From positions 1 to 31,587 of the forward strand of contig CANOBT010000057.1 of NCBI GenBank assembly GCA_947564305.1: a stretch of DNA of 31,587 bases. The letters run 5' to 3'. The DNA is from an uncultured Lachnospiraceae bacterium. Its GTDB lineage: Bacteria; Bacillota_A; Clostridia; Lachnospirales; Lachnospiraceae. Position 1 is the first letter of the stretch; each line of letters starts with the position of its first letter. This document shows positions 24,620-31,492 of the stretch, piece after piece. The notes beneath the pieces were generated by a model. It ran no database searches. It saw only the letters and a program-made list of their open reading frames with translations, and was not told the origin of the DNA. Both the position numbers and the translations under genes were made by a program.

Positions 24620-25519
24620 TTACCTTTCTATCGCCCTTTCTTCCCTAGCTATTCCTATTGACTTAATCTGCCCCTGTTTCTCATGCAGCTTACTTAATAC
24701 AGAGCCTTTCTCCTCCCTATTGTCTGTCTGAACATTTTGAGTCTTCTTGTCATAGATCTGCTGCTCTCCCCGCACCACCGAAACAATCGCTGATGCCAAA
24801 GAGCCAGCTTCCCTATCATACCGCAGACAGTCATATGACCATGTTCCCCGGCTATGGTTGATACCGTTTAGAAGCTTAATTCCCCTTGCTGGCGGCTGCC
24901 ATTCGTTTAAATTTTTCGTATAATCATCCAGAAGAAAGTCATCCTTGCGGATACCATCCCGAATCCCTTCCTTTTTGTCTGTCCCACAGGGAACAAAGAC
25001 TCTGTGTTCTCTGTCAATCTCTGGAAGATATTTGTCCAGCCATGCATTTTTCTCCTGCAGGGCATATTTGCTGTCTGACAGATATGCTGATAAAATATTT
25101 ACTTCAATATCTGAATTTTTTGCAATAATCTCTTTTACTGCCGCCACGACATTTTCATGGGGCTCAAGATTCAAAAAATACCCCTTCTCATAAAGCGTCT
25201 CCATCTCATCTACCGGCTTAAAAACAGCCAGTGTACCATCCATGTCCACAAAAAGACGTTGCCGCTGTTTAGTGGGAACCATAAACTCTATTTCCTTCAT
25301 TTCATCACTGATCCAGCAGTCCTCTACCAGATCGCCATAATCTTCGTTTTGTCCCGACATAAACTTTTCTTTCATCCGCTGCGCCTGTTCATATGTATCA
25401 GCATAATAATCTTCACTTGGACTTGACCAATTCAAAGGATTGCCGTCTGCATCCTCCTCTTTCAGCCATACTGTCACTACATAGACACTCTTTTTTACAC
25501 TTCCGGTTCCTTTGCTCAT
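24620..25519 (-). CDS. HAD-family 5'(3')-deoxyribonucleotidase-like protein with targeting-like tail
   Basis: A 299-residue protein. An N-terminal unknown domain (about 1-85) precedes a HAD phosphatase domain beginning LFVDMDGTLAVF, with nucleophile Asp92 and Asp94. The order of motifs (ILSAY, then FLLDDYTKNLNEW) resembles the cytosolic NT5C deoxyribonucleotidases that dephosphorylate dNMPs. The tail begins SVLSKL 27 residues from the end. Start at 25519 has GGGGAGGAAATCG in front and is preferred to 25561, which overlaps the upstream gene. A role in nucleotide pools or recipient defence evasion is speculation. Confidence 0.78.
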   Translation of the reverse strand: MSKGTGSVKKSVYVVTVWLKEEDADGNPLNWSSPSEDYYADTYEQAQRMKEKFMSGQNEDYGDLVEDCWISDEMKEIEFMVPTKQRQRLFVDMDGTLAVFKPVDEMETLYEKGYFLNLEPHENVVAAVKEIIAKNSDIEVNILSAYLSDSKYALQEKNAWLDKYLPEIDREHRVFVPCGTDKKEGIRDGIRKDDFLLDDYTKNLNEWQPPARGIKLLNGINHSRGTWSYDCLRYDREAGSLASAIVSVVRGEQQIYDKKTQNVQTDNREEKGSVLSKLHEKQGQIKSIGIAREERAIER

Positions 25520-25539
25520 CGATTTCCTCCCCTCAGCTA

Positions 25540-25752
25540 TTAATCCAATGAAAACTCCCAAAGATCCTGCAGCTCTCCCTCTGTAACCTTTTCGAGTTTC
25601 TCAAGAACCTTTCTGACAATCTCTTCCATCCCTGGCAGATCAAGATATCCTTTAAGCTCATTTATGATCCTGTCCCTGTCAGGTGTTTTCAGATTACATG
25701 CTCTGATCAAATAGATTTCCTCCCATGTGAACTTATTTAAAATTTTACTCAT
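25540..25752 (-). CDS. small conserved-looking protein, unknown
   Basis: A 70-residue, mostly helical acidic protein (FTWEEIYLIRACNL, then ELKGYLDLPGMEEIVRKVLEKLEKVTEGELQDL). Its ATG shares a base with the stop of the ArdC-like gene (TAATG), so translation is coupled, and the HAD gene starts 20 bp after its stop. Small ORFs of this type are frequent next to ArdC-like genes in Firmicutes elements, but no function is known to me. Confidence 0.65.
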   Translation of the reverse strand: MSKILNKFTWEEIYLIRACNLKTPDRDRIINELKGYLDLPGMEEIVRKVLEKLEKVTEGELQDLWEFSLD

Positions 25753-27197
25753 TATCGTGTAGCCCCCTTTTCCTTAATATGCTGCTTATCCGACGGCGAA
25801 GTGGCCTGACTTACCTTGCCCTGATTCTTATGCAATTTATTTAAAACCGACCTGTTATGTTTCTGCTCTTCTGCAGATTCAAAAAATATCTGTGGCTGCT
25901 TTGTAAGCCTTTTCCATTGATCAAGCATTTCATTATAATTTCTTTCCGCATTTTTAAGACTCATGCTCTTCTTTTCAACTAAAGTACGAATTGCCGTAGG
26001 ATTTCCGTTTTTATATGAGACAATGTCAATCTCCTGTTTAATGGCACTTTTCGGATTGATTATCTGCATAGGGTTCCATCGATTATAAAAGCGAACAGAA
26101 ACTTTATTCTCTCCGCTTTCATAAATTGCTTCCTGGGACTCAACTGCATTTCCATTTGTTGCAAAATTAGCCGGCTTAACATCAAGAGAAACCCCGCACA
26201 AAGCGTCTAATATTTCCTCTCGATTGTTCTCTAACAGATTTTCAAAAAAGTTGACATCATTTTTACTCATTTCAACTTTTTGTATTTCCTCAAAATGCTC
26301 ATCAATACTGCTGATGATCTCAGCCGCAGCTTTGTGTATGGTTTCCAATGAGCCTTTCAGCTCCGCAAGCTCCCGTCCGCTGCTCCACCCCGCAACATAA
26401 CCGAAAGAATAGTCCGACGTGTCAAGATTGTAGTGCTGGCAAACAGTATAGGCAACGCTTTCGGCCTGTACTTCACGGGTGCGACGATCAAGCTGTTTCT
26501 GCGTGGCTTTTAGATCTATGTCGTGCAGTTTCGCGTGTGCAATTTCGTGAATGGCAGTCTTTAGGGTCTGCAGCTCGCTCATATCTTTTTGAATGGCAAT
26601 CCGCTTTTCCCCCGAATGATAATAACCATGGGCCGATCCTTCAATCATTTCAAATTCCATAGGTACAGGCGACGTTTTTTCTAATGCTGCATAAAAATCC
26701 CTGTACTGTTCTACGTCCCCATTCAATTCATTTACGCCAATATCCGGAAGTTCTCTGCCCTCTGTCTGCGACACGTCAAATACAGATACAACCTTAAATG
26801 CAGGTATAGTGACTTCCTTTTCTTCGGTGACAGGGTTTCCGTCTGTATCAAGCACCGCTTTTCCCGTTCGTGCATCTTTCTTCTCTACCCTCTGCCTGAC
26901 TTTGTACGGCGACGGAGCAAGTATGCGGATTCCTTTTTCATATTGCTTTACATGGCGGTCATATTCTTTTTGCCATGCTTTATAACCGGCAACAAAAGTC
27001 GCGTGAGGGTTTTGCATAGCAATCAACACCGTATTATTGAGACTGTAATTATGAAACTTTGACATGACACGCAGATATTCTTTATAGCGATCGCTGTTAA
27101 ATAATTCCATGATACCCTGCTCTAAGCGATCTGTGATTTCATTGATCTTTCCCTCCAAAGTTTCCGCCTGCAAAATAATTGGCTCTGTTTTACCCAT
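25752..27197 (-). CDS. ArdC-like antirestriction protein with zincin domain
   Basis: A 481-residue protein. The N-terminal domain (LEQGIMELFNSDRYKEYLRVMSKFHNYSLNN, then ATFVAGYKAWQK) is the ArdC ssDNA-binding fold. It is followed by a metallopeptidase motif HEIAH (217-221) with a downstream glutamate in QAESVAY. ArdC proteins protect incoming DNA from restriction and one is known to be carried into recipients during conjugation. A C-terminal region of unknown type ends in a tail beginning SVLNKL, 32 residues from the end. The ATG at 27197 is chosen over a GTG at 27224 that overlaps the ribosome binding site. Confidence 0.87.
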   Translation of the reverse strand: MGKTEPIILQAETLEGKINEITDRLEQGIMELFNSDRYKEYLRVMSKFHNYSLNNTVLIAMQNPHATFVAGYKAWQKEYDRHVKQYEKGIRILAPSPYKVRQRVEKKDARTGKAVLDTDGNPVTEEKEVTIPAFKVVSVFDVSQTEGRELPDIGVNELNGDVEQYRDFYAALEKTSPVPMEFEMIEGSAHGYYHSGEKRIAIQKDMSELQTLKTAIHEIAHAKLHDIDLKATQKQLDRRTREVQAESVAYTVCQHYNLDTSDYSFGYVAGWSSGRELAELKGSLETIHKAAAEIISSIDEHFEEIQKVEMSKNDVNFFENLLENNREEILDALCGVSLDVKPANFATNGNAVESQEAIYESGENKVSVRFYNRWNPMQIINPKSAIKQEIDIVSYKNGNPTAIRTLVEKKSMSLKNAERNYNEMLDQWKRLTKQPQIFFESAEEQKHNRSVLNKLHKNQGKVSQATSPSDKQHIKEKGATR

Positions 27198-27225
27198 TTC
27201 AATTAGTTTCCTTTCTCCTCCCACA

Positions 27226-27252
27226 GAAAAAGGCAGCCGTTAAGCTGCCCTT
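27226..27252 (-). terminator. terminator after the ParA/partner unit
   Basis: GGCAGC (27232-27237) and GCTGCC (27244-27249) pair around a 6-nt loop, followed by TTTTTC on the minus strand. It lies between the partner gene and the ArdC-like gene and may be leaky, since no good promoter for the ArdC operon was found after it. Confidence 0.75.
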
Positions 27253-27256
27253 TCCC

Positions 27257-27321
27257 TTCCCGCTAAAATTTTTGGAGGAAATCCGGCGGGAATCTATATA
27301 TGTTGCGATTGCAATATATAG
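27257..27321. repeat. two further inverted repeats near the end of the ParA partner gene
   Basis: TTCCCGC (27257-27263) pairs with GCGGGAA (27286-27292), and an AT-rich imperfect dyad around TTGC-gatt-GCAA spans 27294-27321. They could be regulatory or part of a composite terminator; no protein can be named. Confidence 0.35.
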
Positions 27322-27329
27322 CGTTTATT

Positions 27330-28334
27330 CTATCTCTTCTGTAAATTCTTGAGAAATTCTACAAGCGCTGTTTCTGAATGTGTCGCGTGACGATATTTTT
27401 CGTCATAAACTTCCCCGTTTGTCACCTTATTCTTTGCAAGTAAATGATAGTAGGCTTCATCACGCACTTCCCTGCTATAATAGGAATGTCTCTGCGGATG
27501 TTCCTCTACAACCAGACGGCTGCCGTCTTCAAAATCGAACTTATAGTAGTTCACATCAATATTTTCATCCCGATACCAGAGTCCCCACTCTTTATATTTA
27601 CTCAGCCATTCCTTTCTCTGATCTGCATTCTTTAATATAGGCAGTTCCGGCTGAGTTGTTTTCCATGGGAATGTCACCATTTCCTTATATGTACCCTTAA
27701 CTACAGGTTCCTCAGTAAATTCCTGTTCCTCATCCGGCTCGGTCTCTTTATGCGACATCGCATATTTTTTCTCCTGCAGATCAGGTGAGCTCAATCCAAC
27801 CGCATCTGGCATATATTCCGGGAAATCCTCTTCAATACTTATCTGTCCGGGCAAGTCAGCTTCTCCCGCCTCGTCCGTTCTATCCTCATTCCCTATTTTT
27901 TTCTTCTTGTTTTCTTTGCCGATGTCGCGGATCTGCCTCACTGTCATATCCGGCGTCACCTTTTCTAACTGCTCCTGCTCCAGCGGCAGCATCTCGATCA
28001 TTTGCGACTTATCAAAACCTGCATACCTTTCATCAAGCTCCGGCGAATCCTTATCCTTCGAGAATTTCTCGCAAATGTTGATAAATCTTGATACCGTTGA
28101 CTGTGAGTAGCCAAGCTGATCGGCTGCGCACTCATATATATTTGCATAACCATCCTCTGTGTACATCTGATCATCACGGATATGTTTTAAATACCAACCG
28201 ATTTTCACGAATGACTTCTGAATTTTAACGGATTCGTCTTTGATGATATCCAGAGAATCCCTATACCCCATCTCCCTTGGATCAAAAAGCCCGGCTTGTC
28301 CTAAATTCATTACCGAAAAAGATTTAACAGCCAT
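27330..28334 (-). CDS. ParA partner: helix-turn-helix DNA-binding protein (ParB/KorB-like role)
   Basis: A 334-residue protein directly after parA. Residues about 30-150 contain KIGWYLKHIRDDQMYTEDGYANIYECAADQLGYSQSTVSRFINICEKF, a helix-turn-helix of the DUF3102/ParB-HTH kind, then SQMIEMLPLEQEQLEKVTPDMTVRQIRD, like the region after the HTH in KorB/ParB. The N-terminal ParB nuclease/CTPase motifs (such as GERR) are absent. A variable acidic linker contains palindrome copy 8. The C-terminal domain (WLSKYKEWGLWYRDENIDVNYYKFDFEDG) is unrecognised. GTG at 28343 is an alternative start. Best in-window candidate to bind the palindromes (inference). Confidence 0.72.
   Translation of the reverse strand: MAVKSFSVMNLGQAGLFDPREMGYRDSLDIIKDESVKIQKSFVKIGWYLKHIRDDQMYTEDGYANIYECAADQLGYSQSTVSRFINICEKFSKDKDSPELDERYAGFDKSQMIEMLPLEQEQLEKVTPDMTVRQIRDIGKENKKKKIGNEDRTDEAGEADLPGQISIEEDFPEYMPDAVGLSSPDLQEKKYAMSHKETEPDEEQEFTEEPVVKGTYKEMVTFPWKTTQPELPILKNADQRKEWLSKYKEWGLWYRDENIDVNYYKFDFEDGSRLVVEEHPQRHSYYSREVRDEAYYHLLAKNKVTNGEVYDEKYRHATHSETALVEFLKNLQKR
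27749..27764. repeat. element palindrome copy 8, variant (inside the ParA partner gene)
   Basis: TATGCGACATCGCATA, the same central change as copy 5. Encodes Tyr-Ala-Met-Ser-His in the variable linker of the protein. Confidence 0.85.
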
Positions 28335-28339
28335 ATCGT

Positions 28340-29137
28340 TCACCGCCCTTTCTCAGTCAAAAGAAATTCTTCTGTGAACTTACTGTAGGCGCAAGAAACT
28401 CTGCCGGAGGAATCATACTCATAGATGCTTCGTCCATATGACGGCGCCTCCTCAGCTTTTACGCTGCGTGGAATATAATTCTCATATATCTTTACATCTC
28501 TCCCATATGCTTTCATAAGAATCTCCTGTACATCCCGGAAAGAAGTTGTCCTGTCATTAACGCAAGTGTACAAAATCCCTGATATTCTAAGAGACTCATT
28601 TAAACCGTTAGATCTGACTGAACCGATTGTCTGCAGGAGCTGCTCCAACCCTCTCACGCTGTAGTACTGCGCATGGAGCGGTATAATAACTTCATCTGCC
28701 GCTACAAGTGCGTTGATCGTAATGAGATTAAGCGATGGCATACAATCAATAATCATATAGTCGTATTCATCTCGGATCATATCAAGATAGTTTTTCAGCA
28801 TCTTCTCCCGTCCAAAGAACAAAGAAATTAGCTCTGTCTCTAAAACCGACAATTCTATGTTTGCCGGCATCAGCTCTATACCTTCCTCATGAGACAGGAT
28901 TCCAAAATCCCTTCTAAATGTATAGTCCTTACCGATCATTTTCCGCAACATTGTTGTTATTGTGACTTCCAGAGAATCCGCATCAAATCCAAGTCCCTGT
29001 GTCGCATTTCCCTGCGGATCCAAGTCTACAAGCAAAACCCTGTTCCCTTTATTTACTAATCCAATACCTAAGTTGATCGCGGTTGTTGTCTTTCCGACAC
29101 CGCCCTTCTGATTCGCAATCGCAATAATTTTACACAT
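28340..29137 (-). CDS. parA: ParA-family partition ATPase
   Basis: A 265-residue deviant Walker ATPase that would segregate or stabilise the element. MCKIIAIANQKGGVGKTTTAINLG gives the Walker A KGGVGKTT, with LLVDLDPQGNATQGLG as A' and YDYMIIDCMPSLNLITINAL as Walker B. No N-terminal HTH extension, so it is of the short type. ATG at 29137 with GGAGG is chosen; a TTG five codons earlier overlaps that ribosome binding site. Stop lies next to the start of the HTH partner. Confidence 0.95.
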   Translation of the reverse strand: MCKIIAIANQKGGVGKTTTAINLGIGLVNKGNRVLLVDLDPQGNATQGLGFDADSLEVTITTMLRKMIGKDYTFRRDFGILSHEEGIELMPANIELSVLETELISLFFGREKMLKNYLDMIRDEYDYMIIDCMPSLNLITINALVAADEVIIPLHAQYYSVRGLEQLLQTIGSVRSNGLNESLRISGILYTCVNDRTTSFRDVQEILMKAYGRDVKIYENYIPRSVKAEEAPSYGRSIYEYDSSGRVSCAYSKFTEEFLLTEKGR

Positions 29138-29152
29138 ATTAATTTCCTCCAA

Positions 29153-29273
29153 AAATTAATAATGGTTAACAGTTACCAAAATAGCTTTAAAAATTCTAAG
29201 TTGAACCACCTCCTCCGAAACCTCCATTCAAAGTTTCACTTATTTGTGATACACTAATCCTGCCAAAAGGCTG
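29153..29273 (-). promoter_or_regulatory. parA upstream region
   Basis: AT-rich leader with an imperfect dyad GGTTAAC-A-GTTACC region at about 29167-29179 that could be an autoregulatory operator. Weak promoter candidates exist (for example TTCAAC, 16-bp spacer, TATTTT near 29185-29215). A Gly-rich frame ending NGGFGGGGST (stop near 29200) has no start codon and is not called. Confidence 0.3.
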
Positions 29274-29311
29274 GTAAAAAAAGAACCATATAGAATACTA
29301 TACGGCTCTCA
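29274..29311 (-). terminator. terminator upstream of parA
   Basis: On the minus strand AGCCGTATAG pairs with CTATATGGTT through two G-U pairs around a TATT loop, followed by CTTTTTTT. It insulates parA from transcription entering from the right. Confidence 0.75.
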
Positions 29312-29385
29312 AATGGACAAATATTTAATCTGATGATGTGACATTTCCAATTTTACTAAATACTGAGTTTCTAAAAGTGATATGC

Positions 29386-29829
29386 AATAAAGTTACGGAC
29401 ATCGGCACCGAGGAACTCGCCCACCTGGAAATGGTAGCCGCCATCGTGCACCAGCTTACCAAGAACCTTTCCATGGAGCAGATCGAAGCCAGCGGTTTCC
29501 GCAATTATTACGTGGATCACACCATCGGCATCTGGCCGCAGGCGGCAGGCGGTGTTCCCTTCAATGCCTGCGAGTTCCAATCCAAGGGCGATATCATCAC
29601 AGACCTGATGGAAGATATGGCTGCGGAACAGAAGGCACGTTCCACCTACGACAATATCCTTCGTCTTGTGAGGGATGAGCCCGATGTGTACGAACCGATT
29701 AAGTTCCTGCGTGCCAGGGAGGTTGTGCACTTCCAGAGGTTCGGTGAAGCCCTCAGAATCGTTCAGGACAGATTGCATGAGAAGAACTTCTACGCATTCA
29801 ATCCGGGATTTGACTGCAATAAATCTTAA
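29386..29829 (+). pseudogene. manganese catalase (CotJC-type), 5'-truncated
   Basis: The only substantial plus-strand gene. From KVTDIGTEELAHLEMVAAIV to AFNPGFDCNKS it is a clear C-terminal part of a manganese catalase/spore coat CotJC protein. It includes conserved TDIGTEELAHLEM, EDMAAEQKARSTYDNILRL and REVVHFQRFGEAL, where Glu and His residues of the di-manganese site lie. The N-terminal quarter to third is missing: upstream codons (MTFPILLNTEFLKVICN) are AT-rich and unrelated. It is GC-richer than the surrounding DNA. Either the element inserted in this gene or a deletion cut it. Not expected to be functional. Confidence 0.85.
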
Positions 29830-29957
29830 AAAAACCTTATTTTACAATCATTTTCATGTTTAATTCTAAAATCTACCACAAGGTATTTTTGTTGCATGAA
29901 TTGATCCAATATTTTTTAATAAGCAAACCGTACTAAATTTAAGTAAATTTAAACGCA

Positions 29958-29991
29958 AAAGCATCGGCTATTTCAGGCCGATGCTTTCGTT
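29958..29991 (+). terminator. terminator downstream of the catalase remnant
   Basis: Perfect 11-bp arms AAAGCATCGGC (29958-29968) and GCCGATGCTTT (29977-29987) with an 8-nt loop, followed by CGTTTAAT. The stem with flanking A and T runs could work in both directions. Confidence 0.75.
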
Positions 29992-30018
29992 TAATATACT
30001 ATTATGCTCTTCAGTACC

Positions 30019-30674
30019 CTAAGGCATACCTACTAAAATTTTCTCCTGCGCTTCCTTCACTGTCAAATATTTTCGTACAAGAACCCAACTATCCCCCATT
30101 GCTTCATCAGCAATATATACTTCACCAGAAGTTTTCGATTCATCATCTCATTCTATATTAGTGATGATAAAATCACGCATTTCTGTTTCGCTATACAAAT
30201 CAAATTCTGTTCCCAATAACGTGGCGCTGATTGGCCCCTCCAAAAAATTCATTGATACTTTTTCTTTCCCAACTATTTCCTCTATGGAGTAATTTTTTGT
30301 ATTCAATTCCCCAACATGAAAATGTTCAAACGGATGATCCCTTTTTATTCTCTTATTATCTAAAAGGCAAATTTTTAACTCTGACAGAAATACCACATCT
30401 TCGTACGGCAATTCCGCTTCGGGATTAAATGCTATTTCTAAAATCTCCTCTAGCTTTTTTAGCGTAATCCATAAGTCCAGTGCCACCTCGAGCTGTTCTT
30501 CATCGAAGTCTTTATCTGGAATCGGCGTTGGTATTTGCTGTATCCACCTATAATTGCGGTTCTGTTAGAAACTCCCTTTAAAGCATTAAGCGAAGCTACT
30601 GCTTCTGAGACACTTTTTGCTTTTGTTGGCGTTACAGAATATACTATTTTTGATTTTTTAACTTCTTTTTTCAT
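30019..30674 (-). pseudogene. unknown gene broken by a frameshift and an in-frame stop
   Basis: The frame from MKKEVKKSKIVYSVTPTKAKSV (start 30674) continues sensibly only after a -1/+2 shift near 30555-30570, into RNYRWIQQIPTPIPDKDFDEEQLEVALDLWITLKK. This second frame meets a TGA at 30148-30150 but then reads on for a further 42 residues (DDESKTSGEVYIADEAMGDS...KILVGMP) to a TAG at 30019-30021. So at least two lesions interrupt one ancestral protein of about 215 residues. Family not recognised. Its start overlaps the end of the preceding gene, as in an old operon. Confidence 0.65.
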
Positions 30675-31068
30675 TTATAATCACAGTCATTTTTAACGCC
30701 GGAAAATCTATATTAGAAAACATAATCTCATCCATACTTTCATATGGTTGACGTTTCATATTTAGTGTAACTTCATCCCCCTCAATCGTTTTGATCGTAA
30801 TAGGAACGGGAGCTGGAAATGGTTCCGGATACATATAGCATCCACTTATTTCTACCGGATCACCTAATGGGTTATGCATTGATTGTTCAATCGGTATCTG
30901 TTTTTCTTCATTACCCACCCTGACATTTTTTACAGGAAAGGGTTTTGGGGTTCGATAAAAATATTCAAGCCAACATTCCTCGATATGTGATTGAACCTTT
31001 AGGATATCTAAAAATCGAAGGATTACACAAAATTGCATTTCCGATGACCTGCTTTTGTGATATTCCAT
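30658..31068 (-). CDS. hypothetical protein, unknown
   Basis: A 136-residue soluble protein with many prolines (YPEPFPAPVPITIK) and a beta-rich look. No family recognised. ATG lies 3 bp after the stop of the preceding small frame, and its end overlaps the next frame by 17 nt, suggesting an old operon of small genes outside the conjugation module. AT-rich with codon use unlike the conjugation genes. Confidence 0.55.
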   Translation of the reverse strand: MEYHKSRSSEMQFCVILRFLDILKVQSHIEECWLEYFYRTPKPFPVKNVRVGNEEKQIPIEQSMHNPLGDPVEISGCYMYPEPFPAPVPITIKTIEGDEVTLNMKRQPYESMDEIMFSNIDFPALKMTVIINEKRS

Positions 31069-31071
31069 TAT

Positions 31072-31233
31072 CTAAGGTTGGAGGTCACATGTCTCGATAT
31101 TAGCTTTATTCTTCAATATTATCTCCAAATATTCCAACTCTCTCATATAATTGCATAGGATATTTGCACTATTACTCCATTTTAGTTTAACTGGTATTTC
31201 CGCTGTACCTTGTAACTGTATTGTATCTCCCAA
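31072..31233 (-). CDS. small or remnant protein, unknown
   Basis: A 53-residue frame from TTG (31233), preceded by GGAGG at 11 bp, reads LGDTIQLQGTAEIPVKLKWS and ends in a helical ELEYLEIILKNKANIETCDLQP. The open frame continues a few codons upstream to a TAA. It may be a real small gene or the end of a decayed one. It leads directly into the 31068 gene. Confidence 0.35.
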   Translation of the reverse strand: MGDTIQLQGTAEIPVKLKWSNSANILCNYMRELEYLEIILKNKANIETCDLQP

Positions 31234-31357
31234 TATAACCGATGCCTCCGTTATTATATTCTGGAAAAATTATAACTATCCAAAATAAAAAAATGTCTTA
31301 TAGTCTTCTTTCGACATCAAAATCTCAACAAATATAAATATCGCTCTATTTGCTTTT

Positions 31358-31387
31358 ATTATATTGCAATTCCCATCAAAATCGCAA
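31358..31387 (-). promoter_or_regulatory. candidate promoter for the small right-flank operon
   Basis: -35 TTGCGA (31382-31387), 18-bp spacer, -10 TATAAT (31358-31363) on the minus strand. It sits between the vapC-like terminator and the genes at 31233-30019. The stretch 31252-31357 between holds no recognised gene, only a short ATGTC/GACAT repeat followed by a T-run near 31284-31313. Confidence 0.5.
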
Positions 31388-31432
31388 TACAAATTATACG
31401 TCTGAGATGTACTGCCCCTGTCATCAGGCACG

Positions 31433-31482
31433 GATAAAAAAGAGTGGTTCCATGATGGAATAATGTGCCATGGAATCACTCT
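31433..31482 (-). terminator. terminator after the vapC-like gene
   Basis: 14-nt arms AGAGTGGTTCCATG (31441-31454) and CATGGAATCACTCT (31469-31482), one wobble position, followed by CTTTTTTATCC on the minus strand. A strong rho-independent terminator. Confidence 0.85.
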
Positions 31483-31492
31483 CTAATTTCTC

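Noticed and set aside
27268..27345. Plus-strand GGAGG followed by a short ATG frame at 27299
   Set aside because: Spacing is about 20 bp and the frame is only 14 codons; it overlaps inverted repeats.
31276..31479. 67-codon minus-strand frame starting MIPWHIIPSWNHS
   Set aside because: Its start lies inside the strong terminator after the vapC-like gene and a promoter lies within it; not a likely gene.
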